Under the pieces are notes generated by a model, which was not told the origin of the DNA, did no database searches, and worked only from the letters and a program-made list of their open reading frames with translations. DNA of 64,000 nucleotides, taken from positions 310,001 through 374,000 of the forward strand of contig JAUIEV010000003.1 of NCBI GenBank assembly GCA_030429605.1. Reading direction: 5' to 3'. Source of the DNA: Chlamydiia bacterium (lineage in GTDB: Bacteria; Chlamydiota; Chlamydiia; Chlamydiales; Simkaniaceae). Of the stretch, positions 38,569-47,127 are shown piece after piece (position 1 is the first letter of the stretch; the number at the start of each line of letters is the position of its first letter). Position numbers and translations under genes: made by a program.

Positions 38569-38898
38569 ATGGCGATTAATCTTGTTCCTGCGTCTGTACA
38601 TCGACAGATAGAATCATTAGGCATACAACTTGAAGCTCAACGTCAACTCGGCAGAGAAAAGCCGCTGGTTGCTGTTGTGAACACAATTGCTCTCGCTGCG
38701 CTTGGATTTGCTGCAGTGAGTGTTGTTAGCTCAGCCATTGCAATTCCACTTATCACACCTGTCGTAACAATGTCGTTTCAGATAGGGATTGCCGTCATTA
38801 TGAACCACCTTATTTCACAGGCGCTTGAGGCACACCGCGCGCTTGCAGCAGCCCCTGCGACTTCTAGCAGCTCTTCTTCTAGCAGCTATCCTGTGTAA
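38569..38898 (+). CDS. Small bilobed-hydrophobic (Inc-like) protein
   Basis: 109 aa from ATG 38569 (MAINLVPASVHRQIESLGIQ), chosen because GGAG lies 8 bases upstream; an ATG at 38518 has no such site. Two adjacent hydrophobic segments (residues ~38-60, IALAALGFAAVSVVSSAIAI, and ~63-88) separated by a Pro-containing turn, then an Ala/Ser-rich tail with a serine run. It follows the Inc-like gene at 37778-38494 by 74 bases, with a TATAAT box at 38503 that could give it its own promoter. Likely a membrane protein of the inclusion or envelope; no homologue recognised. Confidence 0.55.
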   Translation: MAINLVPASVHRQIESLGIQLEAQRQLGREKPLVAVVNTIALAALGFAAVSVVSSAIAIPLITPVVTMSFQIGIAVIMNHLISQALEAHRALAAAPATSSSSSSSSYPV

Positions 38899-38911
38899 GT
38901 GTACGTAGTTC

Positions 38912-38947
38912 TGTGTGTCCACCTTCTTATGAAAAAGTGGACACACA
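38912..38947. terminator. Strong hairpin between convergent genes
   Basis: Perfect 11-bp stem TGTGTGTCCAC (38912-38922) / GTGGACACACA (38937-38947) with a 14-base loop, located between the convergent ends of the genes 38569-38898 and 38958-39320. No T-run follows, so it may act as a bidirectional transcription end or RNA 3'-end stabiliser. Confidence 0.5.
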
Positions 38948-38957
38948 ATTCAGCACA

Positions 38958-39320
38958 TTACGCTCGAGATGTGTTCCAAAGGTGCTGGAGCCGGGTTGCA
39001 AACAGTGGTAACTTCACGTTCACACCCGTTTTCTTCGGACGCTGTGGTTGACATCGCCCACCAAGACTCTGCCTTGTTTTTTTCAAAAGCCCCACAACAC
39101 TGACTGCGAGATCAAACGGATTTCCTCCCTGGCGAACCTGCCTTCCTGCAAGTCCTCCATGAGTTACTGCTCTCTTGCTCAAAGCTTTACCACCTGCTTT
39201 CATTGAGGAAACACTCTTCTGAAACAACTGAGTTGTTTTTGATGTGTTTTTTGCTCCAGTACTCTTCTGCACGGAATGTGCATGCTCAGCACCTTGCATT
39301 CCACGAATTGGCCCTGCCAT
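38958..39320 (-). CDS. Hypothetical basic protein
   Basis: 120 aa, strongly basic and rich in Ser, Thr, Gly and Gln; no domain recognised. A mild hydrophobic patch is present (NPFDLAVSVVGLL, ~67-79). An AGGGAGGAA ribosome site lies directly before the ATG and a TATAAT box is at 39361-39366 on the minus strand, so it looks like a real, expressed gene. The charge and lack of structure recall nucleic-acid-binding or secreted proteins, but nothing more specific can be said. Confidence 0.5.
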   Translation of the reverse strand: MAGPIRGMQGAEHAHSVQKSTGAKNTSKTTQLFQKSVSSMKAGGKALSKRAVTHGGLAGRQVRQGGNPFDLAVSVVGLLKKTRQSLGGRCQPQRPKKTGVNVKLPLFATRLQHLWNTSRA

Positions 39321-39360
39321 ATTTCCTCCCTTGGAAGCTCTATTACTTCCTTATCTATTT

Positions 39361-39366
39361 ATTATA
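39361..39366 (-). promoter_or_regulatory. Predicted -10 box (TATAAT) for gene 38958-39320
   Basis: Consensus TATAAT on the minus strand, 41 bases before the start codon in an AT-rich gap. No convincing -35 box. Confidence 0.4.
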
Positions 39367-39421
39367 ACTAAATATTTATTTCACTAAAATAACTATTATC
39401 AAATAATTTATTGTAAGATAT

Positions 39422-40045
39422 TTACGAGTAGAGGAGCTGGTCTATTTCAGCACGAGACAACCTCTGCAGAGGACGGCAAGGAGCATTTGTCTTCCAAAAA
39501 GGACGAATTGTTTCGAGCGTATCATAGAGCTCATCAAACATTTGAGCCTGCTCTTGTACTTTTGTGTAATAATGCGTATTTTCGACCGAATCGTCTGCAC
39601 CCACGTAAAGTAAAACCTTAAGGATAAGTTGAATAAGATTTTTTTCTCTTTTATTCTGCCGAATAGTATAGCTGTGCGCGTGTTCTTCCTCTTCCTTTTC
39701 GTCTTCGAAGCGGAAAAGCCCTCTTGAGGCAGAGGACCAGTCTTGAAGAAAACGCTTTATTCGACGAATTTTAAACTCGTGAAACAAATGTTCATCTCCA
39801 TCAACAGCCTCCTCACTTCCCCCTTTCATCTCGGTCATGTGGCATTGGATAGGCATTCCTTGAATCTCTTTTCTTCGCACATCATGCACTCGATTCACTT
39901 CACTTAGTAATTCTTTAGGAATACGAATGAGTCGTAGCGTTGAGGACGCTCCCCCACCACCGCCACCACCTTTTCGAGATGGTCGAGTAATAGACTTTGG
40001 TTTTGCATCAAGTATTGCTTGAGCATTCGCGAGAAAGTTTCCCAT
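39422..40045 (-). CDS. Hypothetical charged protein
   Basis: 207 aa from ATG 40045 (MGNFLANAQAILDAKP); an upstream start is rejected because a perfect AGGAGG site lies 6 bases before 40045. No known domain. Features: a run of seven glycines (~residue 28), then a charged, mostly helical body with an EKEEEEHAH acidic patch. No signal peptide or membrane helix. Preceded by a TGG-extended TATAAT promoter like those of the kinase genes, so it may belong to the same expression group. Confidence 0.55.
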   Translation of the reverse strand: MGNFLANAQAILDAKPKSITRPSRKGGGGGGGASSTLRLIRIPKELLSEVNRVHDVRRKEIQGMPIQCHMTEMKGGSEEAVDGDEHLFHEFKIRRIKRFLQDWSSASRGLFRFEDEKEEEEHAHSYTIRQNKREKNLIQLILKVLLYVGADDSVENTHYYTKVQEQAQMFDELYDTLETIRPFWKTNAPCRPLQRLSRAEIDQLLYS

Positions 40046-40078
40046 ATGCTCCTCCTCTGGAAATACACCAGTATATTT

Positions 40079-40087
40079 ATTATACCA
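40079..40087 (-). promoter_or_regulatory. TGG-extended -10 promoter of gene 39422-40045
   Basis: On the minus strand the sequence is TGGTATAAT, an extended -10 element with a consensus hexamer, 34 bases before the start codon. Same type as at 14673, 59527 and 61913. Confidence 0.5.
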
Positions 40088-40260
40088 CACGCTCCAATTT
40101 CCAAAATCTATACTAAAAATTTAAATAGTAGTTTCTTCTCGTGTAAACGCCACTTCTTGCACTTGCTATTTTTTTTCTAACCGTGCGAGAATATGCCATG
40201 CATTGAAAATATGAACGCGAGCACATGAACTGCTCGATCGAACTTGGAGCAATTTTTACC

Positions 40261-40830
40261 ATGCCATCTGTCAGCACAAATGAATTTAAAAATGGAATGA
40301 AAGTGGAGGTCGATAAAGAACCATACATTATGGTGAATGTCGAGTTTGTTAAACCTGGAAAAGGACAAGCGTTCACCAGAGTAAAACTAAAACACCTTAC
40401 ATCTGGAAAAGTCATCGAAAAAACATACAAGTCTGGGGACAAAATCGATCTTGCTGATGTTGATGAGCAGTCAATGAGATATCTTTATGCTGAAGCTTCT
40501 GATGCTGTTTTTATGCACGACCAAACATTTGATCAAATCCATGTTCCTTTTTCTGTAATTGGCGACACACAAAAATGGATGAAAGAAGACCTCGTGTACG
40601 ACCTTGTGTTTTACAAAGGTGAAGTGGTTACAGTCTCTCCTCCAACGTTTCTTGAGCTTGAAATAACAGAGACAGAGCCGGGCGTTCGTGGGGACACCTC
40701 TTCAGGAAAAGTGTTAAAGCCGGCTATTGTTGAGACCGGAGCGAAAGTGAACGTCCCAATATTTGTTGACCAAGGCGAAAAAATCAAAGTTGATACGAGA
40801 ACCGGTGAATACGTCTCACGCGTCTCGTAA
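40261..40830 (+). CDS. efp: Translation elongation factor P
   Basis: 189 aa, three-domain protein that relieves ribosome stalling at polyproline. ATG 40261 (MPSVSTNEFKNGMKV) is preceded by GGAG with an 11-base spacer. The modification loop PGKGQAF carries Lys34, the residue β-lysylated by EpmA in E. coli, and the modifying enzyme gene epmA follows with a 29-base overlap. C-terminal S1-like domain ends GEKIKVDTRTGEYVSR. Identification is secure. Confidence 0.96.
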   Translation: MPSVSTNEFKNGMKVEVDKEPYIMVNVEFVKPGKGQAFTRVKLKHLTSGKVIEKTYKSGDKIDLADVDEQSMRYLYAEASDAVFMHDQTFDQIHVPFSVIGDTQKWMKEDLVYDLVFYKGEVVTVSPPTFLELEITETEPGVRGDTSSGKVLKPAIVETGAKVNVPIFVDQGEKIKVDTRTGEYVSRVS

Positions 40831-41665
40831 CATCCTCTGCGATCGAGCAGCTATGCTGGCTCATGTTCGCTCCTTTTTTTTAGATCGTGGGGTGCTAGAA
40901 GTTGACACCCCACTTCTTTTTCCAACGCCCCCTATTGATCCATTTATTGAAATTTTTTCTGTTGAAGATGCAGGCTTTCTCCACTCTTCTCCGGAATATG
41001 GAATGAAAAAACTCCTTGCAAAGGGCATTGGAGATATTTACCAGCTCTCGCACGTTTTTCGAAAAGGAGAAAGAAGTACAAGACACAAGCCCGAGTTTAG
41101 TATGATTGAGTGGTATAGACATACCCTTACATTGCATGAGCTCATTGCCGAGACCATTGAACTTGCGTCCATATTCCTGAAAGAACACCCAAGAATTGAT
41201 ATTACATATGAAGAAGCCTTTGGCGGCCCTGTGACTGAAGAGCGGTGTAAAAAAATGCTGACTGATGCACAAATCGATCTTCCTGAAAGTGGATTTGAGG
41301 ACCTTGCGTGGGCACTTCTCATTGAACCACATTTCCCACAGAATACATTTGTTGTTATACGAGATTTTCCTGAGCATTTGTCAGGACTTGCTCAAGTAAG
41401 GAATGGAAAAGCTGAACGGTTTGAGCTTTTCTACAACGGGAATGAGCTTGCAAATGGTTACGTTGAGCTGACAACAAAAGAAGAGTATACAAAGCGCATT
41501 TCAGCTCATAATCGCGCACGAAAGCAGCCTCTTCCTATGCCAACAGATTTTCTTGATGCACTTGAAGGAGGAATTCCCCCGTGTGTGGGCGTCGCAATGG
41601 GCTTTGATCGGCTCATGATGCTTCGTCACAACGCCTCTTCAATCACAGATATTTTACCGAACTAA
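40802..41665 (+). CDS. epmA: EF-P--lysine ligase EpmA (GenX/PoxA/YjeA)
   Basis: About 287 aa, class II LysRS catalytic-domain paralogue without an anticodon-binding domain. Motif 2 region YQLSHVFRKGERSTRHKPEF and motif 3 GVAMGFDRLMML are present. It attaches a lysine derivative to Lys34 of EF-P, encoded just upstream. No ATG lies before the first conserved residues, so translation starts at a GTG (40802) or a TTG (40787 or 40763) inside efp; I chose 40802 by comparison with the E. coli N-terminus. epmB is not in the window. Confidence 0.92.
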   Translation, partial: PVNTSHASRNILCDRAAMLAHVRSFFLDRGVLEVDTPLLFPTPPIDPFIEIFSVEDAGFLHSSPEYGMKKLLAKGIGDIYQLSHVFRKGERSTRHKPEFSMIEWYRHTLTLHELIAETIELASIFLKEHPRIDITYEEAFGGPVTEERCKKMLTDAQIDLPESGFEDLAWALLIEPHFPQNTFVVIRDFPEHLSGLAQVRNGKAERFELFYNGNELANGYVELTTKEEYTKRISAHNRARKQPLPMPTDFLDALEGGIPPCVGVAMGFDRLMMLRHNASSITDILPN

Positions 41666-41714
41666 TCCTTCTAAAAACCTCTGATTGCGCCTCACCTCAT
41701 TTTTTAATGATGGA

Positions 41715-43349
41715 TTACACCCAATTTTGGACAAGTGGATATCGACGCCCCACCCCAAATGACTTTTTGGTCACCCGTAAAATTGGCGCAGCTTGTCGTC
41801 TTTTGTACTCATTTCGGTGAATTCGTTGGACAAGATCTATAACAATCTCGAGAGGAATATTATATTTCACAGAGATTTCATTTCGTGAGAGATTATCTTC
41901 AACATACCCCTCAAGCACTTTGTCGACAATTCCGTATTCAGGCAGTGAGTCAAGGTCTATTTGACCAGGTCGTAATTCTGCAGATGGAGGCTTATCAATC
42001 GTTGAATGTGGAATGATTTCCTCTTCTCTATTAATCCACCGGCACAGATCATACACCATTGTTTTTTTCACATCGCCAATCACACCCAAGCCACCACACA
42101 TATCTCCGTAGAGCGTTGAGTATCCAAGGGCGATTTCCGATTTATTTCCTGTAGAAAGAGCAATATACCCCTTTTTATTCGAGATAGCCATAAGGAGCAT
42201 TCCACGAATTCTCGCTTGCAAGTTTTCTTCTGTGATATCTGGTTCCGCTCCTTGAAACAGCGGCTGCAGAAGATCGAGATAGGCATGAAAAGGTTCTGTA
42301 ATTGACACCTCTTCAACTAAAATTCCCAAACTCATACCAAGCGCTTTTGCATCGACAACGCTATGCTCAGAACTGTATTCTGATGGCATTATAAGGCCAA
42401 GTACATTTGTAGGGCCAAGTGCATCTGCAGCTATACACGCGACAAGCGCTGAATCAATCCCACCGGACAGCCCAAGACATGCACGAGAAAACCCACATTT
42501 GTGAAAATAGTCTTTTACGCCGAGCACAAGGGCTGAATAGAGCTCATGCATCGAGTCATAATTCTCAAGTGACGCTGCATGTGTATTTTCTAGATCTATA
42601 AAAATGTGGTCTTCTTCAAAGCCTTTTCCATATCCAATAAGCTCGCCTTCCTTGTCGACAGCAATGCTCGCACCATCAAAAATCAGCTGTCCATTCGCTC
42701 CAACCTGGCAGCATAAGGCAACAGGACATCCAAGCGTTCGTGCAGCTTTCGCACAGACTTTCACCCGAACATCTGGTTTTTGAAATTGATACGGAGACGC
42801 ACTTAAGTTAAGGAGCACATCAGGTTTATGAGGAACCAGCTCAATGATAGGATCTCTTTTATAGCGCGTGAATTCAATATACCCAGCATGTTGCCAAATG
42901 TCTTCGCATATCACAATTCCAATGTTTTTACCACGATACGGCCACACACGATTAGATGTTCCAGGTTCAAAGTATCGCCTTTCATCAAAAACATCATAGG
43001 TCGGCAGAAGCTGTTTATCATAAAAACCGACGATCGAGCCATCTTGAATTATGGCAGCAGAGTTTAACAGGTGCTTTTCACCATGGTAGAGATTTCTCCG
43101 AACAAGGCCTACAACCACCATTATGTCTCGCGCTTCATTAATGATTTGCTGAAGTGCATTCTCTTGCGCATCTATAAAACTTAAATGATAGACAAGGTCC
43201 TCTGGCGGGTACCCACACAGCGTCAATTCAGGACACAGAATGACATCTGCACCTTCCTCTTTCCCACGTGCAATGGCATCCAGCACCTTTTGCGTATTTC
43301 CTGGAATATCACCTATTATTGGATTGAGTTGAGCTATATGTATTTTCAT
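41715..43349 (-). CDS. nadE: Glutamine-dependent NAD+ synthetase
   Basis: 544 aa, two domains. The N-terminal nitrilase-type glutaminase has the Glu-Lys-Cys triad (CPELTLCGYPPEDL; YDKQLLPTYDVFDE; IGIVICEDIW). The C-terminal ATP-pyrophosphatase has GLSGGIDSALVACIAADAL and STGNKSEIALGYSTLYGDM. It makes NAD+ from deamido-NAD+ with glutamine as the nitrogen source. It follows nqrF by 3 bases, so respiratory NADH use and NAD+ supply are expressed together. I do not recall this gene in C. trachomatis. Confidence 0.95.
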   Translation of the reverse strand: MKIHIAQLNPIIGDIPGNTQKVLDAIARGKEEGADVILCPELTLCGYPPEDLVYHLSFIDAQENALQQIINEARDIMVVVGLVRRNLYHGEKHLLNSAAIIQDGSIVGFYDKQLLPTYDVFDERRYFEPGTSNRVWPYRGKNIGIVICEDIWQHAGYIEFTRYKRDPIIELVPHKPDVLLNLSASPYQFQKPDVRVKVCAKAARTLGCPVALCCQVGANGQLIFDGASIAVDKEGELIGYGKGFEEDHIFIDLENTHAASLENYDSMHELYSALVLGVKDYFHKCGFSRACLGLSGGIDSALVACIAADALGPTNVLGLIMPSEYSSEHSVVDAKALGMSLGILVEEVSITEPFHAYLDLLQPLFQGAEPDITEENLQARIRGMLLMAISNKKGYIALSTGNKSEIALGYSTLYGDMCGGLGVIGDVKKTMVYDLCRWINREEEIIPHSTIDKPPSAELRPGQIDLDSLPEYGIVDKVLEGYVEDNLSRNEISVKYNIPLEIVIDLVQRIHRNEYKRRQAAPILRVTKKSFGVGRRYPLVQNWV

Positions 43350-43352
43350 AGA

Positions 43353-44636
43353 TTACGAACCAAAGTCATCGAGTACGATATTTTCACGAGGAACACCGTA
43401 GTCATCGAGTAATTGCATAACGCTTTTATTATGAAGTGGAGGCCCGCATACATAGTATAAGCATTCTTCAGGCTCATCCATCTGCTTCAATTGCCCTTCT
43501 TCAAAAGCCTTAAAAAGATAGTTTGTTTTGACAGGGTCATCTTTTGCCCAACCACATTCGATATCCTCTTTTGTTGGCTCAGAAAGGACAAGATGATACT
43601 CAAAGTTATTATGCTGCTCTGCGAGCGATTCATACTCTTCTTGGTATATATTTTCTTTGAGCGATCGCGCCCCATACCAAAGAGTGACTTTTCTATGCGT
43701 ATGTCTTGAGTAGAATAAATCAAGAATATGGCTTCTTCCAAATGAAGACCCCGCACCTCCAATGAGAAAAACGAGCTCTCGATCGTCATGTTTCATATGT
43801 GATTCACCATAAGGACCGGACAGGCGCACCTCATCTCCAGGCTTGAGTGAAAATGTATATGAAGAGCAAATTCCCCACGGAATGTTTTTTGCAAGCTTTC
43901 CTTTTACAAAAGGTGGGGATGCAATACGAATATTGAACATGAGTTTATTTGCTTCAGATGGATGAGATGCCATTGAATACGCACGAATCACATCTGGAGG
44001 AAGTTTTGAAAAATCAATCTCTACATCAAACAGGCCAAATCGCTCCCAGTCTTCAAAGTACTTCTCATCCATTGTCGCCTTCCAATCAGATGTATTTGTC
44101 TTAAATGGAGGGACATGAAATTGCAAGTAATCACCAGGCTGATACTCAGGTTTCTCTTCTATAGGAATTTCAATGACAAGCTCTTTGATAAACGTTGCCA
44201 CATTGGTATTGCTGATAACTTTCCCTGTAAACTCTTTTAAAGAGAGCATGCTTTCAGGCAGCTTTATATGGAGATCTTCTTTGACTTTGCATTGGCAAGA
44301 CAGCCTCCACCCGGCTTTGAGTTCTTTCGGAGAAAACGTACCTTTATCCGTTTCAAGGGGCTCACCACCACCATCAATTACTTGAACGCGGCATTGCTTA
44401 CAGGTTGCCTTTCCACCACACGGAGAAGGCACAGCTATTCCTTCGCTTGACAAAGCAGCAAGTAACGTTTGGCCGCCTGCAACCTCTTTTGTAAGAGATG
44501 GGTCTTCATTAATTGTAATTTTGCATGCTTCTGTACTGACGAGTTTTGCACGCGTAAACAAAATCATTCCTGCAAGAAGCAGGCCAATTCCAACAAAAGC
44601 AACGACCGCAAACAGCGTAATCTCAAGACTTATCAT
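43353..44636 (-). CDS. nqrF: Na+-translocating NADH:quinone reductase subunit F
   Basis: 427 aa electron-entry subunit of Na+-NQR. One N-terminal transmembrane helix (TLFAVVAFVGIGLLLAGMIL), a 2Fe-2S ferredoxin domain with CGGKATCKQC and a later Cys in SCQC, then FAD (RAYSMASHPSE) and NADH domains (FLIGGAGSSFGRSHILDLF). NADH electrons pass through FAD and Fe-S to the membrane subunits encoded by nqrC-E at the start of the window. Separation from the nqr operon is what I recall in chlamydiae (CT740). Between gene 44679-45143 and nadE on one message. Confidence 0.96.
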   Translation of the reverse strand: MISLEITLFAVVAFVGIGLLLAGMILFTRAKLVSTEACKITINEDPSLTKEVAGGQTLLAALSSEGIAVPSPCGGKATCKQCRVQVIDGGGEPLETDKGTFSPKELKAGWRLSCQCKVKEDLHIKLPESMLSLKEFTGKVISNTNVATFIKELVIEIPIEEKPEYQPGDYLQFHVPPFKTNTSDWKATMDEKYFEDWERFGLFDVEIDFSKLPPDVIRAYSMASHPSEANKLMFNIRIASPPFVKGKLAKNIPWGICSSYTFSLKPGDEVRLSGPYGESHMKHDDRELVFLIGGAGSSFGRSHILDLFYSRHTHRKVTLWYGARSLKENIYQEEYESLAEQHNNFEYHLVLSEPTKEDIECGWAKDDPVKTNYLFKAFEEGQLKQMDEPEECLYYVCGPPLHNKSVMQLLDDYGVPRENIVLDDFGS

Positions 44637-44678
44637 AGTGTTAGAGTCTACTGAATCTTTTTTGAAAAGACAATTATT

Positions 44679-45143
44679 TTATATTCTCCACCTAAGCGCA
44701 TTCAACTGCCCCTTGAGCATATCAATCTCTTGTTCTGCTTCTTCAATCGCAGCATTATGTTTCTCTTTCAGCTCATCCATTTGTTTTTTTACACGTTCCA
44801 CTTCCCCTTGTTGAGAACTGTCTCCTTTCACGTGTGTTGCAGTTAAAACGTGGAGCTGATTTTTTAACGCATGAACCTGTTCTTCAAGCGCATGCTTTTC
44901 TCTTTCATGCCGTTTCATTGCATCTTGCAAACGTGAACGCATTGTTTGAATAAGCGCAATTGTTTCTTTTTCAGCAGAAACATACTTATCTATCTGATGC
45001 ATTGTCTTACTATGAAGAATAGTTACCGTATTCATATATTTTCGACGATAAACAAGTACAAGCACGATCATGCATACAACGACTAAGACAAATAAAACGC
45101 CAAGTATAATCCAATCTCTTAGCGGAATCCCTTCCCAAATCAT
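44679..45143 (-). CDS. Membrane-anchored coiled-coil protein
   Basis: 154 aa. One transmembrane helix (residues ~10-32, WIILGVLFVLVVVCMIVLVL) near the N-terminus, then a coiled coil from ~45 to 150 rich in Lys, Glu and Gln. No enzyme motif. It is the first gene of the nqrF-nadE unit, behind a good promoter (45169-45197). Its ATG overlaps the stop of a 4-codon leader frame with a better ribosome site (see findings). Possibly a membrane scaffold; function unknown. Confidence 0.6.
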   Translation of the reverse strand: MIWEGIPLRDWIILGVLFVLVVVCMIVLVLVYRRKYMNTVTILHSKTMHQIDKYVSAEKETIALIQTMRSRLQDAMKRHEREKHALEEQVHALKNQLHVLTATHVKGDSSQQGEVERVKKQMDELKEKHNAAIEEAEQEIDMLKGQLNALRWRI

Positions 45144-45168
45144 AATAAAACCATGTCCTCTTTTTTTC

Positions 45169-45197
45169 TCTATACCTACTCTTTACCAAACGGTCAA
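45169..45197 (-). promoter_or_regulatory. Predicted sigma-70-type promoter of 45143-nqrF-nadE unit
   Basis: On the minus strand TTGACC (plus 45192-45197), exactly 17 bases, then TATAGA (plus 45169-45174). Start of transcription would be about 20 bases before the ATG at 45143. Confidence 0.65.
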
Positions 45198-45252
45198 CCA
45201 TAAGGAGAAATTCTCATAGACGGAATTTCTGACCACTGCTATCTTACCTTGC

Positions 45253-46605
45253 ATGAGTAAAAGACATGAACATTGGGGAACTCGAATTGGGTTCCTACTC
45301 GCATCAGCTGGCTCAGCAATTGGCTTAGGTAGCCTTTGGAGGTTTCCGTACGTCACCGGACAAAATGGTGGCGGTGCGTTCGTCCTTCTCTACCTTCTTT
45401 TTACAGTACTCATTGCGCTTCCGGCACTCATCGGCGAGCTCCTTTTAGGAAGGATGACGCAACGATCCTCTATTCTTGCATATAGCGAGGCGACCGGAAA
45501 CCCAAACATGCGAGCATTGGGATGGTTCTCGTTTTTGACAACCTTCCTTATTCTTTCGTACTATAACGTTGTCGCTGGATGGACGCTTAATTATGCCCTC
45601 ATGTCACTTGCGCAATTTACAAATGGAAAAACGCCAGCAGAGATACAAGATACATTTACTATTCTCTACACTGCATGGGATGTGAATCTATTCTGGCTTC
45701 TTGTCTACATGGCAATAAACATTGGCGTTGTTCTTTCAGGTGTCCGAAAAGGAATTGAGCGTTGGAGCCGGATTCTCATGCCGCTTCTTTTTGTCATCCT
45801 CATTGGCATGCTTATTTTTAGTATGTTCCTCCCAGGATTCCCAAAAGCGTTGTCTTATCTTATGACACCTGACTTTTCAAAAGTCACGGGTTCTACTGTT
45901 TTGACAGCACTTGGCATGTCGTTTTTCACGATTTCAGTCGGTCTTGGTATTAATGTGACATACGGAAGTTATTTACGGGAGAATGAAAGCATACCAAAGA
46001 TGAGCGTCTTGATAGCTCTTATGACGACCTTTGTCTCTCTTTTAGCTGCTCTTATGATTTTCCCTATCATTTTCACCTACAACTTCCCTCCTGAAGGTGG
46101 CCCTGGGCTCATTTTTAAAACGATGCCTGTGTTGTTTTCAAGAATGCCTGCAACAATCCTTCTCTCCACGACGTTCTTCCTTCTCGTTGTTTTTGCAGCA
46201 CTCACCTCAACAATAGCCCTTCTTGAAGTACTCGTTGCAAACGTTATGGAAGTCTTTGAGTGGACTCGAAAAAAAGCTGTTTGGGTTGTCAGTTTGGCTG
46301 TCTTTGTTATGGGAATTCCTTCAGCTGTTGCAGGATCTGATACGTTATTTAGCGCATGGCTCAAAATGTATGGAGAAAACTTTTTCGACACATTGAGCAA
46401 TATTACTGCTGATTGGATGATGCCAATTGCCGCCCTTGGCAGCACCATATTTATTGGTTGGCACATTGAGAAAGAAGCTCGGTATCACGAATATACAAGA
46501 CCTCTGAATCAGCCTATGCTGTATTTTTTATGGCTTCCACTTATACGATTCATCGCGCCGCTGTCCGTTATTGCAATTCTCTTACAAAAAGCGGGTCTTT
46601 TTTAA
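45253..46605 (+). CDS. Neurotransmitter:sodium symporter (NSS/SNF) family transporter
   Basis: 450 aa, third NSS transporter of the window. Helix 1 region GTRIGFLLASAGSAIGLGSLW and FPYVTGQNGGGAFVLLY holds the family's Na+ and substrate site. More distant from the tandem pair at 34032-36794 than those are from each other, so an older paralogue or independent acquisition. The start is set by homology of MSKRHEHWG to the other copies; there is no clear ribosome site. Substrate unknown, probably an amino acid. Confidence 0.92.
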   Translation: MSKRHEHWGTRIGFLLASAGSAIGLGSLWRFPYVTGQNGGGAFVLLYLLFTVLIALPALIGELLLGRMTQRSSILAYSEATGNPNMRALGWFSFLTTFLILSYYNVVAGWTLNYALMSLAQFTNGKTPAEIQDTFTILYTAWDVNLFWLLVYMAINIGVVLSGVRKGIERWSRILMPLLFVILIGMLIFSMFLPGFPKALSYLMTPDFSKVTGSTVLTALGMSFFTISVGLGINVTYGSYLRENESIPKMSVLIALMTTFVSLLAALMIFPIIFTYNFPPEGGPGLIFKTMPVLFSRMPATILLSTTFFLLVVFAALTSTIALLEVLVANVMEVFEWTRKKAVWVVSLAVFVMGIPSAVAGSDTLFSAWLKMYGENFFDTLSNITADWMMPIAALGSTIFIGWHIEKEARYHEYTRPLNQPMLYFLWLPLIRFIAPLSVIAILLQKAGLF

Positions 46606-46668
46606 TCGCCTCCCCTCCTTTTCGGTCACTAAAGTCGATGAGCCACAATTTGCGGATGAGATATCTCC

Positions 46669-46697
46669 TTGCATCAAACCCGCGCAAAACATAGTAT
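46669..46697 (+). promoter_or_regulatory. Predicted promoter of the DUF2177 operon
   Basis: TTGCAT at 46669-46674, 17-base spacer, TAGTAT at 46692-46697; the DUF2177 gene starts at 46723 after a GAGG ribosome site. Confidence 0.5.
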
Positions 46698-46722
46698 AAC
46701 TTTTTTGTAATTGTGAGGTTTT

Positions 46723-47124
46723 ATGTTGACTTTCTTAAAGGCTTTTGTTGTTGCCATTGTGGTATTCTTAGTTCTCGATGCAATTTGGCTTGGCATAGTT
46801 GCCAAGGAATTATATAAATCCCATCTCGGTTTTTTGATGAACGACTCAGTCCGGTGGGGAGCGGCTGCACTTTTTTATGTTTTGTTTATAATTGGGCTCG
46901 TAACATTTGCAGTTCTCCCGGCCCTTCGCAACCAAGATATTTGGCTTGCTCTTGGATATGGTGCGCTATTTGGGCTGATTTGCTATGCAACGTACGATTT
47001 AACAAATTATGCTACCTTGAGAGGATGGCCGCTTAAAATCGTCGTTTACGATATAAGCTGGGGCGCCGTTATTTCTGCTGTCAGCGCAGGGGCTGCATAC
47101 TTTATTACATCACTTTGGAAATAA
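46723..47124 (+). CDS. DUF2177 family membrane protein
   Basis: 133 aa, four hydrophobic helices. The family's diagnostic segment ATYDLTNYATLRGWPLKIVV is clear, along with FLVLDAIWLGIVAKELY near the N-terminus and a YDISWG motif near the end. Biochemical role unknown. In proteobacteria DUF2177 genes often occur near DUF1295/DUF2878 genes and cyclopropane-fatty-acid synthases in photo-oxidative stress and lipid-remodelling clusters; here the next gene carries the first two. It precedes 47128-48387 by 3 bases. Confidence 0.8.
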   Translation: MLTFLKAFVVAIVVFLVLDAIWLGIVAKELYKSHLGFLMNDSVRWGAAALFYVLFIIGLVTFAVLPALRNQDIWLALGYGALFGLICYATYDLTNYATLRGWPLKIVVYDISWGAVISAVSAGAAYFITSLWK

Positions 47125-47127
47125 TGT

